Notes: a model not told the origin generated them from the sequence alone. A stretch of 64,000 nucleotides of DNA from Helianthus annuus (GCF_002127325.2 NC_035447.2:27169778-27233777), one strand, 5' to 3'; shown: positions 45,592 to 58,307, counted from the first letter of the stretch. Numbers and translations are program-made.

Positions 45592-48456
45592 TGTCACACC
45601 CCAACCGATGGCGGAATCATCGGGGCGCGGCACTAGGCGAATCAGATTGCTCAAGAGAATCCATAACAACTATATTGCGATAATATTTATTACATTTGTC
45701 ATCCCATACTAACAAACAATACAATCACGTAAGTTATCACGGATTTCTTGTCCTCTCGAACAATTCAAATCCGACAACCTAGATTTTAGATGCGTTTCTA
45801 GACTTCCTAGCTTGATTTGATGTAAACTTCGGCTAAACCTGCAACATACGTTAAAACTTTTGTCAATACAAAAGTATTGGCGAGTATACAGGTTTGATAT
45901 GTGTGGTATGATAGATTAAAAGTGCTGCGAATTTCCACATGCATAAACGTAATACACGACATATATACTCACAAAACTGATACTACCAGCTAAGTCCTCG
46001 ATGCTCGACTCTTGATGGCATAACTAGACCCCGTCGGGCGAAATAGTACTATACTAGTCTTGGTGGGACGTCACGAGTATAAGTCCTAGCATACATGTAC
46101 TAGCATCACGTATATCTATGCAAACAGTTATTCGCTAGTGATAAATAGTCCAATTAAATCATTCGTTTGATAAGTTTGGTTTTTTTATGGAACGTATGTT
46201 ACACCCAAAATTCGATAAAAGGGGTCAAGTATACTCACAGTGGTTGATCGTGGATTGAAAGGAGCACTGAGAATAGGTTAGCCTGAATAGTTCGATAACA
46301 CAGCGATGAGTAACGCGGAAAACGTAAACAATGTACTTGGATCGAGTAGGCCATTCGATCGGACAGCAGTTCGATCGAGTGGGCTGTTCGATTGGTTTGA
46401 AAGTTCGTTCGAACATCCATTCGATCGGCTGGCTGGCTCGATCGGCTGGTTCGTTCAAGTGGATTGTTTCTTTCTTTGATGAGAAGGATGTGTTTGTGTA
46501 TGATGATTTGTACTACCTTTCAAGTCGGCCGATCGAACAGCTGTTCGATCGGTTAGCCCAACCGATCGGCTAGCACTTCGTTGTTTTCAAATATGTCACT
46601 CGATCGGTTGGCATGCTCGATCGGGTGACATTCCAATGTTCCGAAAAGTCTAAGTGTTTTGAAGTGTAGTATCTCATGATTCGAGTAGTGATGATCACCA
46701 TCGAGTGGCTCGATCGATCGAACAGAACTCACTCAATGCTACACCTTGTGAGTTTGGGGAACTAAGTGCTAGTCGATCGGTTAGCCTAGTCGATCGGCTG
46801 GCATAGTCGTTCGGTTGGGCTGTTCGATCGAACAGCCTAGCCGTTCGGCCAGCTTCTCGATTCGGTTAACCTATCACTTAACACTTGGTTATTCCCGTTA
46901 ATTGTTGATGTTTTAGAGATATTTTGACTACGAGTTGAACCACAAAGCTGAAGTCCCTACTTAGTCTACTGACTCGAGCAGGAATCACCCAAGCTCGGCC
47001 AGAGGCGGTTTGGAACTTAAGTTTAACGTTTAACCCGAAATCGGTATATCTCTCGGTAGAACCCGAATCTTGAACCATGTGTTTGTTTAGATTGATTTGT
47101 AAATCGGTTCAAGTCCCGTTTTCACCTTTTTGAGTGTAAAAGAGTTGAAAGATAGATGAAAACCCATCTTCCAATCCTTTTCCACCGTGAAATGTTAAGA
47201 TCTTTGGAAGATTTTAGGTTATTTATGTGGAAATCGGTTAGATCTAAGTTATTCATGGTGGAATGATGCCAAAACTTAGTGTTCTTGAAGAACACATGAT
47301 GACATCACCCAAGAACACCTAGATCTTGGTGATTTCATGGATGAAATCCAAGTTTTGGAAGATAGAAAGGTGTAGAATCGATTAATGAACAAAAACGTAC
47401 AAGGATTAGAGCGAAATACTTACCGGTTTGAGAGAAATCTGAGATTTAGTGAGAAGAAGAGGCTGGTCGGTCAGAGCTTTCCAAAAGTGGAAAGTTTGAC
47501 AAGGACAGCCCTATTTATAGGCTTCCAAAAGAGGAAGGGTCAGCTGATCGAACAGCATCCCTGATCGAGCAGCTGCCCGATCGAACAGCCTGTTCGATCG
47601 GCTAGCCTGTTCGATCAGGTTGCCCTGTTCGATCGGCTAGCCTGTTCGATCAGGTTGCCCTGTTCGATCGGCTAGCCTGTTCGATCAGGTTGCCCTGTTC
47701 GATCGGCTTGCCTGGTTTTGAGTGTTTCGCGACGATTTTTGATATTTCGACTTCGATGAACGATGATTTGAGAATGATAGAATTCCTAATCAAATTACTT
47801 TTAGTCCCAACTACTATATCTAACATACGAGCATCCTTACGACCATTTCGGGTTCGATTTCCATTGAGTTTGATTCACCTTTGAGTCTTGATTGATTTTG
47901 ATTGATTCACCACACACTTTAACATAAAAGTAAACATGCACAAGTAACACATAAGGCACACACACACGTATAAAAAGTACTAAAATCCCCACACTTGAGT
48001 TTGATGATTGATTTGATTAGCTTGATTATTGATTGACTAGCTTTATTGCATTGTTACTTCCTATCATTCACAGTGCGGTGATCGAGTTACGCGTGCCTTC
48101 GAGTGCGTTCTTCGATGTGATGTGCCACAATGATTATCGGGGCACCACTTACTCATATTGCCATCATCGTCATGACGGTTAGAGTCATAGTACTCACCCG
48201 ATAACCCTCGTTAGCGTTGATTACTCACATTTTGACACCTCACGCTCATCGAGAAGGGTAGTTTAGGCCCATATTCGACATCATCGTGAGTGTTATGCAA
48301 AATAGGTTTGTAATAGCGATAGAACATGCGTAATTATTCGATTATACTTCGATTTAGCGATAAAATTGGTATGATTACATTATGATCCGAATCTCCGGTG
48401 CTAGGCGTAACGAGTGTATCGAGTAGTAACAACGCACGAAGGTGCGGGTTGTTACA
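45592..48456 (-). repeat. 3' LTR of TR-GAG
   Basis: TGTCACACCCC...GTTGTTACA, 2865 bp. CGATCG-rich palindrome clusters at 46340-46860 (a perfect 24-bp palindrome at 46529-46552, half CCGATCGAACAG; a 20-bp one at 46818-46837) and at 47538-47712, where a 35-bp unit is repeated three times. The latter lies just upstream of the TATA box. Confidence 0.95.
47511..47520 (-). promoter_or_regulatory. TATA box in TR-GAG LTR (copy at 54937-54946)
   Basis: CTATAAATAG on the minus strand, about 17 bp downstream of the first palindromic unit. The copy in the 5' LTR would drive element RNA. Confidence 0.65.
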
Positions 48457-48471
48457 GTATCCCCTCCTTTA
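48457..48471 (-). other. Polypurine tract of TR-GAG
   Basis: The minus strand reads AAAGGAGGGGATAC directly before the LTR start TGTAACAACC. Confidence 0.8.
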
Positions 48472-50698
48472 GGAAATTTCGTCCCGAAATTAATCCAATA
48501 GTAGGGTCGTAAGAGTTGATGCGATTGATGGAAGGGATTAATAGCGTCTAGACAACGAGCGATTGATTACGATTTGACGAGTGAGAACGGAGAGAAGATA
48601 CGATTCGATTAGTTAAAAGTGATAACACACACAAAAAGCAATTCCATAGCGTTTTAAACTTACCAATACTCGATTAATTTCCGAAGTTAATTAAGAAAAA
48701 TCTCCTCATGGCGCGGTGTCGACCGTTTTGATGTCCACACCAGCGCTATGTGGAGGGTTTTGTTATTTGATAACAGGTTTTGAGTTTTACATTTTAAAAG
48801 AATCAGGTGGCAAAATAAGTTTTAAGAAAACTTTCCTACAACGTGGGTTCGAGCAGAACTCGACGGCCGAACCCTCGTTCTCGGGAAGATTCCTGTCGGT
48901 CATTGCAAAGGTTTTTAAGAAAAGAATTGGACTTATGAAATTTTCATTGGGCACGGAGCCAAACTGATTCAATGTTTTCTCCATGTTGTAAGGAATTTCA
49001 TTTGTCCAACGGTTTTAGTAAAAATTTTATAAAAATAGGTTTTCCTTAATACTATGGAAAAATAACTTACATCGGGCCCCACGTGGCACCTTCCCACAAA
49101 AGTTCGTTAATATGGTTAAAACACTTATATATAGGAAGTACCAGCGGCGTATCCACCATGCTTTACCCATATTAACTCTGTTTCATGAGGCAGTGTCATG
49201 CGTGCCGATAAGACACAGATAGAATTTCGATTCCATTGATCCTAGCGATGAGGTGCTAGACCGAGTTTTTTGAATATAAATAAGTTGGATGCAAACCAAG
49301 CGTAAGCAGCGGGTGCGAGTAGTCCGGTCGCACAACGCTGATATGGTATGCTTGGTTGGACAGCGAAGGACACGATTCTGATTCGAGTAAATGAGATTTC
49401 GATTTGATTCTACACGAAGTTCGCATGGCATGTTTCCACAAGACTTGCTAATATGACAAACACCATGTTTCCATATTAGTTTTATCTTGTGAAGCAATGT
49501 CATGCACCCTAACATTACACCACCTGCGATGACTTCCAAGTAACATTCGAACATCGATAGACAATAGATTTCAACAGATTGATAAGCGACGATTGTTGCG
49601 TTGCGAGTGATAGACGATTGATTGAACTGATTACACCACGAATAGTACTAAGGCTAGCCCACACGGCCCTTTTTCCACAAAGTCAACTAATATGGTCAAA
49701 ACATCACCATGTTTCAACCTTGTTAGTTTCGTCTCGTGAAGCGAGGTCTTGTGCGCTAACATGACACGTAGAATGCGTGCATTGATAAGTAATAGCGAAC
49801 CATGATAAGAGTATCGAGTTGGTGGATTAGGTGCGAGGCGCGTTAGGAGTGGAAGGCGGCGAGTGATTCTCGATACTCGTCTAGCGAATCCACAATAGAC
49901 GATCCACACCAGCTGATAGAAGTTCACACAATTGACAACAACTAGCGTTAGAGATTTCTAGACAAACACATGATGCGATTGCGATTTCGAGCCACTTGTC
50001 GAATGATTTGATTGCGAGATTGATCCGGCAAAACTGCGATTAAGTTGTGTTCTAGACTTTACGACCAGTCTCGCGTTGCTCCAATTGCTCTTCGGGGTGA
50101 ACTTACCTAAGTTCATCGATGTGGCAATTTGTGTACGCGGACTTACGAGAAGCCTCGCAGTGATGCGGTTTAGTTTTGTTACGCCTTGTGATTGATGGTA
50201 GAGTGTCAAATTAACCATAATAGTATAATAGGTCTAATAACGTCCAACTCCACATGGCACTTTCTTCACGAAGTTTCGGTAGTATGGTAAAGCGTACCCC
50301 CGCGTCACCCCTACTACTTATGCCCCGTGCTTTGGTGTCACACTTTGTTGACACGGCCTTGACCGTGCTTTTAAACGTTATGGCACCATTAGAACTTCAC
50401 TACGATCTCCGTGCACTGACCAAGATAATCCCGTGTGCACCCGTGATTAGTTGTCCCTTGCACGTATACCGTACCTCGTTCTAAGAGTGTTATAGGGATA
50501 AAATACATAATATAGTACATAGTGCTAGCGTCTAGATAGTGCTCGATTGTAAGAGAAATAGAATCCACACACGATGATATATGAAATAAGTTCCAGAAAT
50601 GATAGCGTTAAGTCGCATTATTACAACAACATTCGGATCAAAATAACGTTGTTGTGGATACTTGCGGAGACGGCGGTTGTTGATGACTTCCTTCCAGG
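48472..50698. other. Non-coding internal region with four imperfect hairpin repeats
   Basis: No gene. A unit of about 70-110 bp occurs near 49092-49190, 49434-49497, 49670-49745 and 50262-50345. Each has arms of the form CACAA...CTAATATGG and CCATATTAG...TTGTG around a variable loop; the fourth is weaker. Confidence 0.65.
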
Positions 50699-51829
50699 TT
50701 ACGGTCTTGTACGGCACTGCGACGTATAATGCCCATACCAGTTGCAATTTGCGCAATAGCGACATCTTGCTTCTAGCGGGTGATGATACATGCATGTGAA
50801 ACACAGGGGATGAGATCCATTGTAAGCTCGCTTTGACTGAACTGGAACTGATCGGAGAGGTTCGGGTTGCGGCAGTCCAGTTGTTGAAGAGTCTGGGCTC
50901 ACGGTCTTTCGTTTGCGGCTCGGTTGGGCTTCTTGAGTTGATGCAGTGTCGTCTTCGGATTCGCCTGACGATCTAACGGAGGCATTGTCGGAGTAATTCT
51001 TAGAAGAATCCTCCGAGGAGCTGTCAGATGATCCATCGACCGATTCTCCAGGGGAATCGTCGGACGAGTTAATGATGATTGCTTGATGAGCTCGTTTGAC
51101 AGGCTTCTTGGAGAAGAATCCGTCCACGACTCGTTTGCTGTTGAGCTCTGCGGCTAGACGGTAGGCTTCTTCGATGGTAGTAGGTTTTGCAGCTTCGACA
51201 AAATCACCCACACACTCTGGTAAGCCACGAATATACTTCGCGATAGCTTTCTTTGGAGTGTCGACTTGACTTGGGCAGATTATGCTAAGCTGTTTGAACC
51301 TTGCTGTATAGCTCGCATTGTCACCTTCGGTTTGCCTGAGTTTCCAAAATTCGTTCTCTAGCTTATGGACTTCGTGAGGAGGACAATATTCTTCCTTCAT
51401 GAGTTCCTTCAGCTCGCCCCATGAGAGGGCGTAAGCTGCGGAGATCCCACGTTTGTTGCGTTCGGCGGTCCACCAATCGAGTGCTCGTGATTGAAATACT
51501 CCGGTGGCGCAAGTAGTTTGAAGGTCCTCGGGGCACCCACTCTGACGAAGGGTAACCTCGATGGCATCGAACCATTGGAGTAATTGAGAAACATCTCCTT
51601 CACCTGTGAAAGGCATCGGATCACAGGCTTTGAAGTGTTTGTAGAGGAATGCAGATTCCGTCTTGACGTCTTCCGGGGCTCGAGAGTGGCTCTGAGAGTG
51701 CACTTGCGCGACAATTTGAGGAATGAGCTTGACCACTTCTTTGGTCACAATCGAGGCAATCCTCTTATCGGCGCGTCGTTGGGCCCTTCTCCTAGCTACT
51801 CGTCTCGAGATCGAGTTGTTGGAAGGCAT
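50699..51829 (-). CDS. Gag of TR-GAG element
   Basis: The 376-residue frame starts near the end of the leader. A basic N-terminus (RRVARRRAQRRADKR, 8-22) precedes the capsid core (YKHFKACDPMPFTGEGD, LLQWFDAIEVTLRQSG, LDWWTAERNKRG, WGELKELMKEEYC). A Ser/Asp/Glu-rich segment (about 255-300) follows, and a zinc knuckle C-x2-C-x4-H-x4-C closes it at 359-372, with extra Cys/His just before. The protein ends four residues after the knuckle, so no protease is attached. It would package element RNA into particles made with pol from a partner element. The motif style is that of Tekay-type gag proteins. Confidence 0.9.
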   Translation of the reverse strand: MPSNNSISRRVARRRAQRRADKRIASIVTKEVVKLIPQIVAQVHSQSHSRAPEDVKTESAFLYKHFKACDPMPFTGEGDVSQLLQWFDAIEVTLRQSGCPEDLQTTCATGVFQSRALDWWTAERNKRGISAAYALSWGELKELMKEEYCPPHEVHKLENEFWKLRQTEGDNASYTARFKQLSIICPSQVDTPKKAIAKYIRGLPECVGDFVEAAKPTTIEEAYRLAAELNSKRVVDGFFSKKPVKRAHQAIIINSSDDSPGESVDGSSDSSSEDSSKNYSDNASVRSSGESEDDTASTQEAQPSRKRKTVSPDSSTTGLPQPEPLRSVPVQSKRAYNGSHPLCFTCMYHHPLEARCRYCANCNWYGHYTSQCRTRP

Positions 51830-53001
51830 CTAGACAGAAGGATTCGGAATGAGATTCGATCATAATGATTTTTAAACTTTTGATGCGATTTGATTCGATC
51901 AAAACTTGGTATAGAATTTAATTAAACACATAGGAGCCACATAGGAAAATTCTAGGTTCCTAAACTCTCACATAATTGATTCGTTTTGTATATAGTACGT
52001 ATAGGTATAGCTGTAGGTTACACATAGATATTGGTTCAGAATTCGCGAGGACGCGATAAGAGAAATAGCGTAAGCGAACTCGAGTACTTAGACGTTTGTT
52101 TTGTTGCGATCATTCGGTCTTTGTTTTAGATTGCGATGGCTGTGCGAGTTGTGCGCTTTGTAAATCGAGGTTCGTAAATTCGATAAATCGAGAAATCGGT
52201 AAATCATAAAGCTTAAATTTGAAAACTCATAGACGTAATTGATACCATATACGTAATAGTTTAGATAGAATGCCTTGGGTGTTTAGGCGTTGACTACCCA
52301 AGTAACCCGACTATAACCAACAGGTTCGGGCATACGCGTTGACCTAGAGGACTCACGCTTCCACTGGGATGCAGCTCCTAACATTCGTCTCTCTAGTCTT
52401 CGCGCAGCCTGAGTCGTTGTTATGGTCGTGTCCTTGGTGAGAGCTTTTGTAAACCATTTTATAGAGTGGAACAGTTGATTAAGGTATGGGTTTCACCCCT
52501 GGCTTAACAACTTCGTTCCCATTTGTGGTTGTGCTCATCGAATAAATCCGAGAGTTCCACCAGAATTTCAAAATGGAGACCTTTTGTCGAGATGTGGATG
52601 TCACTCCTAGCTCAACAAAGAGTTCTCGTGCTAGAAAAATACGCTGAGTGAGTGATCCTATCGAGAGTTATTGGTTTTCACACCTGGTCTCGACTAGATC
52701 ACTCGGTTTTGTTATGCGAGTAGTTTTGAAAACATGTGTATTGTGTCAGCCTTAGGAAAGGCTAAGTAACCTTCTAGCCTTAGGAAAGGCTCTTTGTGTG
52801 AAGCTGTAGTATGCGGTGTTCACACAATAGTTGTAACTTTTCAACAAATTCGATCGAGAGTAGCAAGTTGGCCCAAACAAACCCTAACGAGTTCGTAAGA
52901 GTCGGCCTGTGGGTACTTAGACTATAGACTAGGTCAATTTTTCTAAGACATCGACCCGGACTAGGTCAAGTCTCAAACTTTGCCTAATTCCCTATAGTTA
53001 T
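51830..53001 (-). other. Leader of TR-GAG element
   Basis: No coding. It has a pair of AGCCTT/AAGGCT hairpins at 52748-52763 and 52776-52791 about 210-255 bases from the PBS, and a repeated motif of the type GGTTTCACCCCTGGCTTAAC / GTCACTCCTAGCTCAAC / TTTCACACCTGGTCTCGAC at 52486, 52598 and 52676. Confidence 0.6.
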
Positions 53002-53002
53002 G

Positions 53003-53014
53003 GCTCTGATACCA
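53003..53014 (-). other. Primer-binding site, initiator-Met tRNA
   Basis: TGGTATCAGAGC on the minus strand, three bases from the LTR at 53018. Confidence 0.92.
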
Positions 53015-53017
53015 ATC

Positions 53018-55882
53018 TGTCACACCCCAACCGATGGCGGAATCATCGGGGCGCGGCACTAGGCGAATCAGATTGCTCAAGAGAATCCATAACAACTATA
53101 TTGCGATAATATTTATTACATTTGTCATCCCATACTAACAAACAATACAATCACGTAAGTTATCACGGATTTCTTGTCCTCTCGAACAATTCAAATCCGA
53201 CAACCTAGATTTTAGATGCGTTTCTAGACTTCCTAGCTTGATTTGATGTAAACTTCGGCTAAACCTGCAACATACGTTAAAACTTTTGTCAATACAAAAG
53301 TATTGGCGAGTATACAGGTTTGATATGTGTGGTATGATAGATTAAAAGTGCTGCGAATTTCCACATGCATAAACGTAATACACGACATATATACTCACAA
53401 AACTGATACTACCAGCTAAGTCCTCGATGCTCGACTCTTGATGGCATAACTAGACCCCGTCGGGCGAAATAGTACTATACTAGTCTTGGTGGGACGTCAC
53501 GAGTATAAGTCCTAGCATACATGTACTAGTATCACGTATATCTATGCAAACAGTTATTCGCTAGTGATAAATAGTCCAATTAAATCATTCGTTTGATAAG
53601 TTTGGTTTTTTTATGGAACGTATGTTACACCCAAAATTCGATAAAAGGGGTCAAGTATACTCACAGTGGTTGATCGTGGATTGAAAGGAGCACTGAGAAT
53701 AGGTTAGCCTGAATAGTTCGATAACACAGCGATGAGTAACGCGGAAAACGTAAACAATGTACTTGGATCGAGTAGGCCATTCGATCGGACAGCAGTTCGA
53801 TCGAGTGGGCTGTTCGATTGGTTTGAAAGTTCGTTCGAACATCCATTCGATCGGCTGGCTGGCTCGATCGGCTGGTTCCTTCAAGTGGATTGTTTCTTTC
53901 TTTGATGAGAAGGATGTGTTTGTGTATGATGATTTGTACTACCTTTCAAGTCGGCCGATCGAACAGCTGTTCGATCGGTTAGCCCAACCGATCGGCTAGC
54001 ACTTCGTTGTTTTCAAATATGTCACTCGATCGGTTGGCATGCTCGATCGGGTGACATTCCAATGTTCCGAAAAGTCTAAGTGTTTTGAAGTGTAGTATCT
54101 CATGATTCGAGTAGTGATGATCACCATCGAGTGGCTCGATCGATCGAACAGAACTCACTCAATGCTACACCTTGTGAGTTTGGGGAACTAAGTGCTAGTC
54201 GATCGGTTAGCCTAGTCGATCGGCTGGCATAGTCGTTCGGTTGGGCTGTTCGATCGAACAGCCTAGCCGTTCGGCCAGCTTCTCGATTCGGTTAACCTAT
54301 CACTTAACACTTGGTTATTCCCGTTAATTGTTGATGTTTTAGAGATATTTTGACTACGAGTTGAACCACAAAGCTGAAGTCCCTACTTAGTCTACTGACT
54401 CGAGCAGGAATCACCCAAGCTCGGCCAGAGGCGGTTTGGAACTTAAGTTTAACGTTTAACCCGAAATCGGTATATCTCTCGGTAGAACCCGAATCTTGAA
54501 CCATGTGTTTGTTTAGATTGATTTGTAAATCGGTTCAAGTCCCGTTTTCACCTTTTTGAGTGTAAAAGAGTTGAAAGATAGATGAAAACCCATCTTCCAA
54601 TCCTTTTCCACCGTGAAATGTTAAGATCTTTGGAAGATTTTAGGTTATTTATGTGGAAATCGGTTAGATCTAAGTTATTCATGGTGGAATGATGCCAAAA
54701 CTTAGTGTTCTTGAAGAACACATGATGACATCACCCAAGAACACCTAGATCTTGGTGATTTCATGGATGAAATCCAAGTTTTGGAAGATAGAAAGGTGTA
54801 GAATCGATTAATGAACAAAAACGTACAAGGATTAGAGCGAAATACTTACCGGTTTGAGAGAAATCTGAGATTTAGTGAGAAGAAGAGGCTGGTCGGTCAG
54901 AGCTTTCCAAAAGTGGAAAGTTTGACAAGGACAGCCCTATTTATAGGCTTCCAAAAGAGGAAGGGTCAGCTGATCGAACAGCATCCCTGATCGAGCAGCT
55001 GCCCGATCGAACAGCCTGTTCGATCGGCTAGCCTGTTCGATCAGGTTGCCCTGTTCGATCGGCTAGCCTGTTCGATCAGGTTGCCCTGTTCGATCGGCTA
55101 GCCTGTTCGATCAGGTTGCCCTGTTCGATCGGCTTGCCTGGTTTTGAGTGTTTCGCGACGATTTTTGATATTTCGACTTCGATGAACGATGATTTGAGAA
55201 TGATAGAATTCCTAATCAAATTACTTTTAGTCCCAACTACTATATCTAACATACGAGCATCCTTACGACCATTTCGGGTTCGATTTCCATTGAGTTTGAT
55301 TCACCTTTGAGTCTTGATTGATTTTGATTGATTCACCACACACTTTAACATAAAAGTAAACATGCACAAGTAACACATAAGGCACACACACACGTATAAA
55401 AAGTACTAAAATCCCCACACTTGAGTTTGATGATTGATTTGATTAGCTTGATTATTGATTGACTAGCTTTATTGCATTGTTACTTCCTATCATTCACAGT
55501 GCGGTGATCGAGTTACGCGTGCCTTCGAGTGCGTTCTTCGATGTGATGTGCCACAATGATTATCGGGGCACCACTTACTCATATTGCCATCATCGTCATG
55601 ACGGTTAGAGTCATAGTACTCACCCGATAACCCTCGTTAGCGTTGATTACTCACATTTTGACACCTCACGCTCATCGAGAAGGGTAGTTTAGGCCCATAT
55701 TCGACATCATCGTGAGTGTTATGCAAAATAGGTTTGTAATAGCGATAGAACATGCGTAATTATTCGATTATACTTCGATTTAGCGATAAAATTGGTATGA
55801 TTACATTATGATCCGAATCTCCGGTGCTAGGCGTAACGAGTGTATCGAGTAGTAACAACGCACGAAGGTGCGGGTTGTTACA
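53018..55882 (-). repeat. 5' LTR of TR-GAG
   Basis: 2865 bp, colinear with 45592-48456 at offset 7426. Differences noticed near 53530 (C/T) and 53879 (G/C). Confidence 0.95.
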
Positions 55883-58307
55883 ATTATATTACGCCGAAGT
55901 TATGAATCCAAAAACGTGCGAATAAATATAAACGTTAAATAAAATATATATAGGGTAAGTGATGTGCTCATGGCGGTAATGAAAATTAATGATATTATTA
56001 ATGATATTTAAACATGAAACAACCTTTAAATATATAAACACGATATAATACGTCCACTTACTACGATACACACCGGGCAAGTGCACCCGTTGTACATGAA
56101 ACATGAGCATAATATATAAAAAATGATAAATATATATTATTCATCACCATCGGGCAGGCAAAGTACGTAATTATATTACGCCGAAGTTATGAATCCAAAA
56201 ACGTGCGAATAAATATAAACGTTAAATACAATATATATAGGGTAAATGATATGCTCATGGCGGTAATGAAAATTAATGATATTTAAACATGAAACAACCT
56301 TTAAATATATAAACACGATATAATATGTCCACTTACTATGATACACACCGGGCAAGTGCACCCGTTGTACATGAAGTATAGCTTCAGCAAGATAGTGGGT
56401 ATTGTCCAAGGATACACAAGCTTTCAATACTGGAAATCAGTCGGCATCTAGGCAAATCCAAGAATGTGGGTTCGAAAATATATTTTTACAAATCAAATAA
56501 ACAAAGCAAGTAAATATGAACGGCAATTAATCACAAGAAAGAATCACTTGGTTTAGATTCCCCCATGATGATACAAACAATTTTAAATTATGGATTCTCA
56601 AAAAAAAAAAATATCACTATCCAAGAATTGGCTCTGGCTAAGGTTACCAATTCAAATGCCTCTTCAGAACGTTTAGATCATCCCACATAACGATAATCTA
56701 AAGTCGTTCTATGAAGCAAGTGATAATGTGCGTGTTAGTGTAATAAGATCAGACGACTCCGATTGCACGCATCAATCCCCACAACAATATTGGAAAGTTG
56801 CACGATCATATCACATGACAACCACTGCACTGTTGGAGTTAAAGTATGAAGTGATAACTATTGACAAGGGGTTGAACCAACTAATCACTATGGACCCTTT
56901 GGTTTGATGTTATCTCCTAAAATGTGGTGAGAGTGTAGCATACAACCTTTCCTTGTAAAGCAAGAACTTCTAAAACCAAATATACAAATCACAACTTCTA
57001 ACCCTCTTTCAAGTAGTTAATATGTTACGATATACATATACATAGACAACATGAATGTTTGAATCAACAAACACAGTATTAGTGACTTGTTTAAAGGGTT
57101 GTAAAGAGCTCACTTGCAGTAAAGAAAGTTCATCACTCAAAGTCATTAACATAATCGAAATCAAAAGATCAAATTAGGTTCATCCTTCCCAAATGAATCA
57201 AGAAATTTAGCCACACATTCAAACTTGATGCGTTCATAGTGAAAGCTACAAGATTTAAATGTAAAATGATTGTTCTTACAACTTAGATCAAATGAAGATA
57301 ATGGAACTACTATCTACCGACTAAATCTACTAAAATACGAAATTAGAAAATGGAAGTAATGTCTAAGGGGTCGTTGGTTCACATAATCTTTTTCAAAGGA
57401 ATTCGAATTGGAATCTGAATGGAATCCTATCAAAATTCTTGACTTGTTTGGTTGGTAAAATTGAGCATGGAATTGAAGTTCCTGCTTGGTTGGTTCCTGC
57501 TTCTAGTTGCGATTTTTTCTACTTCCATTCATGACACCTGGTTAAAAAATTAATCAACCGAAGTTCACAAGACATGAAGATGGTGCTAACTGGGATGTAT
57601 ATGATGAATCTGACCTTGGATATGATTAAATCCGACTTTTTCCGGTTTGTATGATTGGTTCTTTGGGTGTAAGTTTGAAGTTCTATGAATTTAATTATGA
57701 TAATGTTAATAACGATAAGAAAAGATGTTAGAAGATATTTTGTTGGTAGTATTAAAACATTCCAATGGAAGAAATTTGAAATCCTTTAATTGATGGAAAG
57801 ATTTCCAATTCAAATTCCAATCAATGGTCAACCAAACACATTTATAGATAGAATTAATTAAGATTACAATTTTAATTCCATCCATTTCTTTAAACCAAAC
57901 GAGCCCTCTGGGGTGGTGCCATGGAATGGAACTTGCTCTACTATATATAGGCAAACTGAGAGGTCAAGCATGACACATGCCTGGTGACGTACGACCCCGT
58001 GCCAGACACTATGCCGGGGAACGAGGTTGTGTTGCCTTGGGCATGGGGAATGGTCAAATTGTGTTTTTGACTTCTAGTTATTAAGGAACATGGCATACAT
58101 AATGAGGCACAATCCTTGCCTGGACCTTTTTTGACTACCGATTTTTATTTTTATGTGAATTTGCTCGTTTAGTCTTCAGGGGGTGTTTTTACTTGAAAAT
58201 GAAAAACAAACTAAATAAGTATCTAACCTACTTGAAAATCCAAAGAAACAATCAAAATCGGGGCGTGAATGATGTGAAATAAATGTGTAATTATGTGCAC
58301 ATCAAAC
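55883..58307 (-). repeat. Athila-like LTR with internal duplication
   Basis: The sequence CACCGGGCAAGTGCACCCGTTG and later GTCCAAGGATACACAAGC parallel the Athila LTR at 25116 (GGGCAAGTGCACCC, GTCCAAGGACACAAGAGC). It ends GTGCACATCA before a polypurine-like tract. The first about 280 bp (55883-56173) are repeated from 56170. TATA at 57941-57950 with a GCATG/CATGC palindrome 17 bp upstream. The left edge is uncertain. A MITE lies inside. Confidence 0.65.
57367..57906. mobile_element. MITE with GGG(G/C)TCGTT-type inverted ends
   Basis: Left end GGGGTCGTTGGTTCA and right end (inverted) GGGCTCGTTTGGTTTA. Inside, inverted AATTGGAAT / ATTCCAAT and TTGGTTGG / CCAACCAA-like stretches give a fold-back layout. 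No transposase. A 3-bp TCT or TAA duplication is possible but unclear. Confidence 0.6.

Larger units (their letters stand above)
45592..55882 (-). mobile_element. TR-GAG type non-autonomous gypsy retrotransposon, complete
   Basis: 10291 bp flanked by ATTAT duplications (45587-45591 and 55883-55887). LTRs of 2865 bp each with two mismatches noticed, Met-tRNA PBS, polypurine tract and one gag frame. The 4.56-kb internal region has no protease, RT, RNase H or integrase. Intact ends and near-identical LTRs show recent movement by enzymes supplied elsewhere. Confidence 0.95.

Noticed and set aside
49183..49927. Open frames at 49183-49554 and 49631-49927 (-)
   Set aside because: Fall on the imperfect hairpin repeats of the TR-GAG internal region and show no family features.
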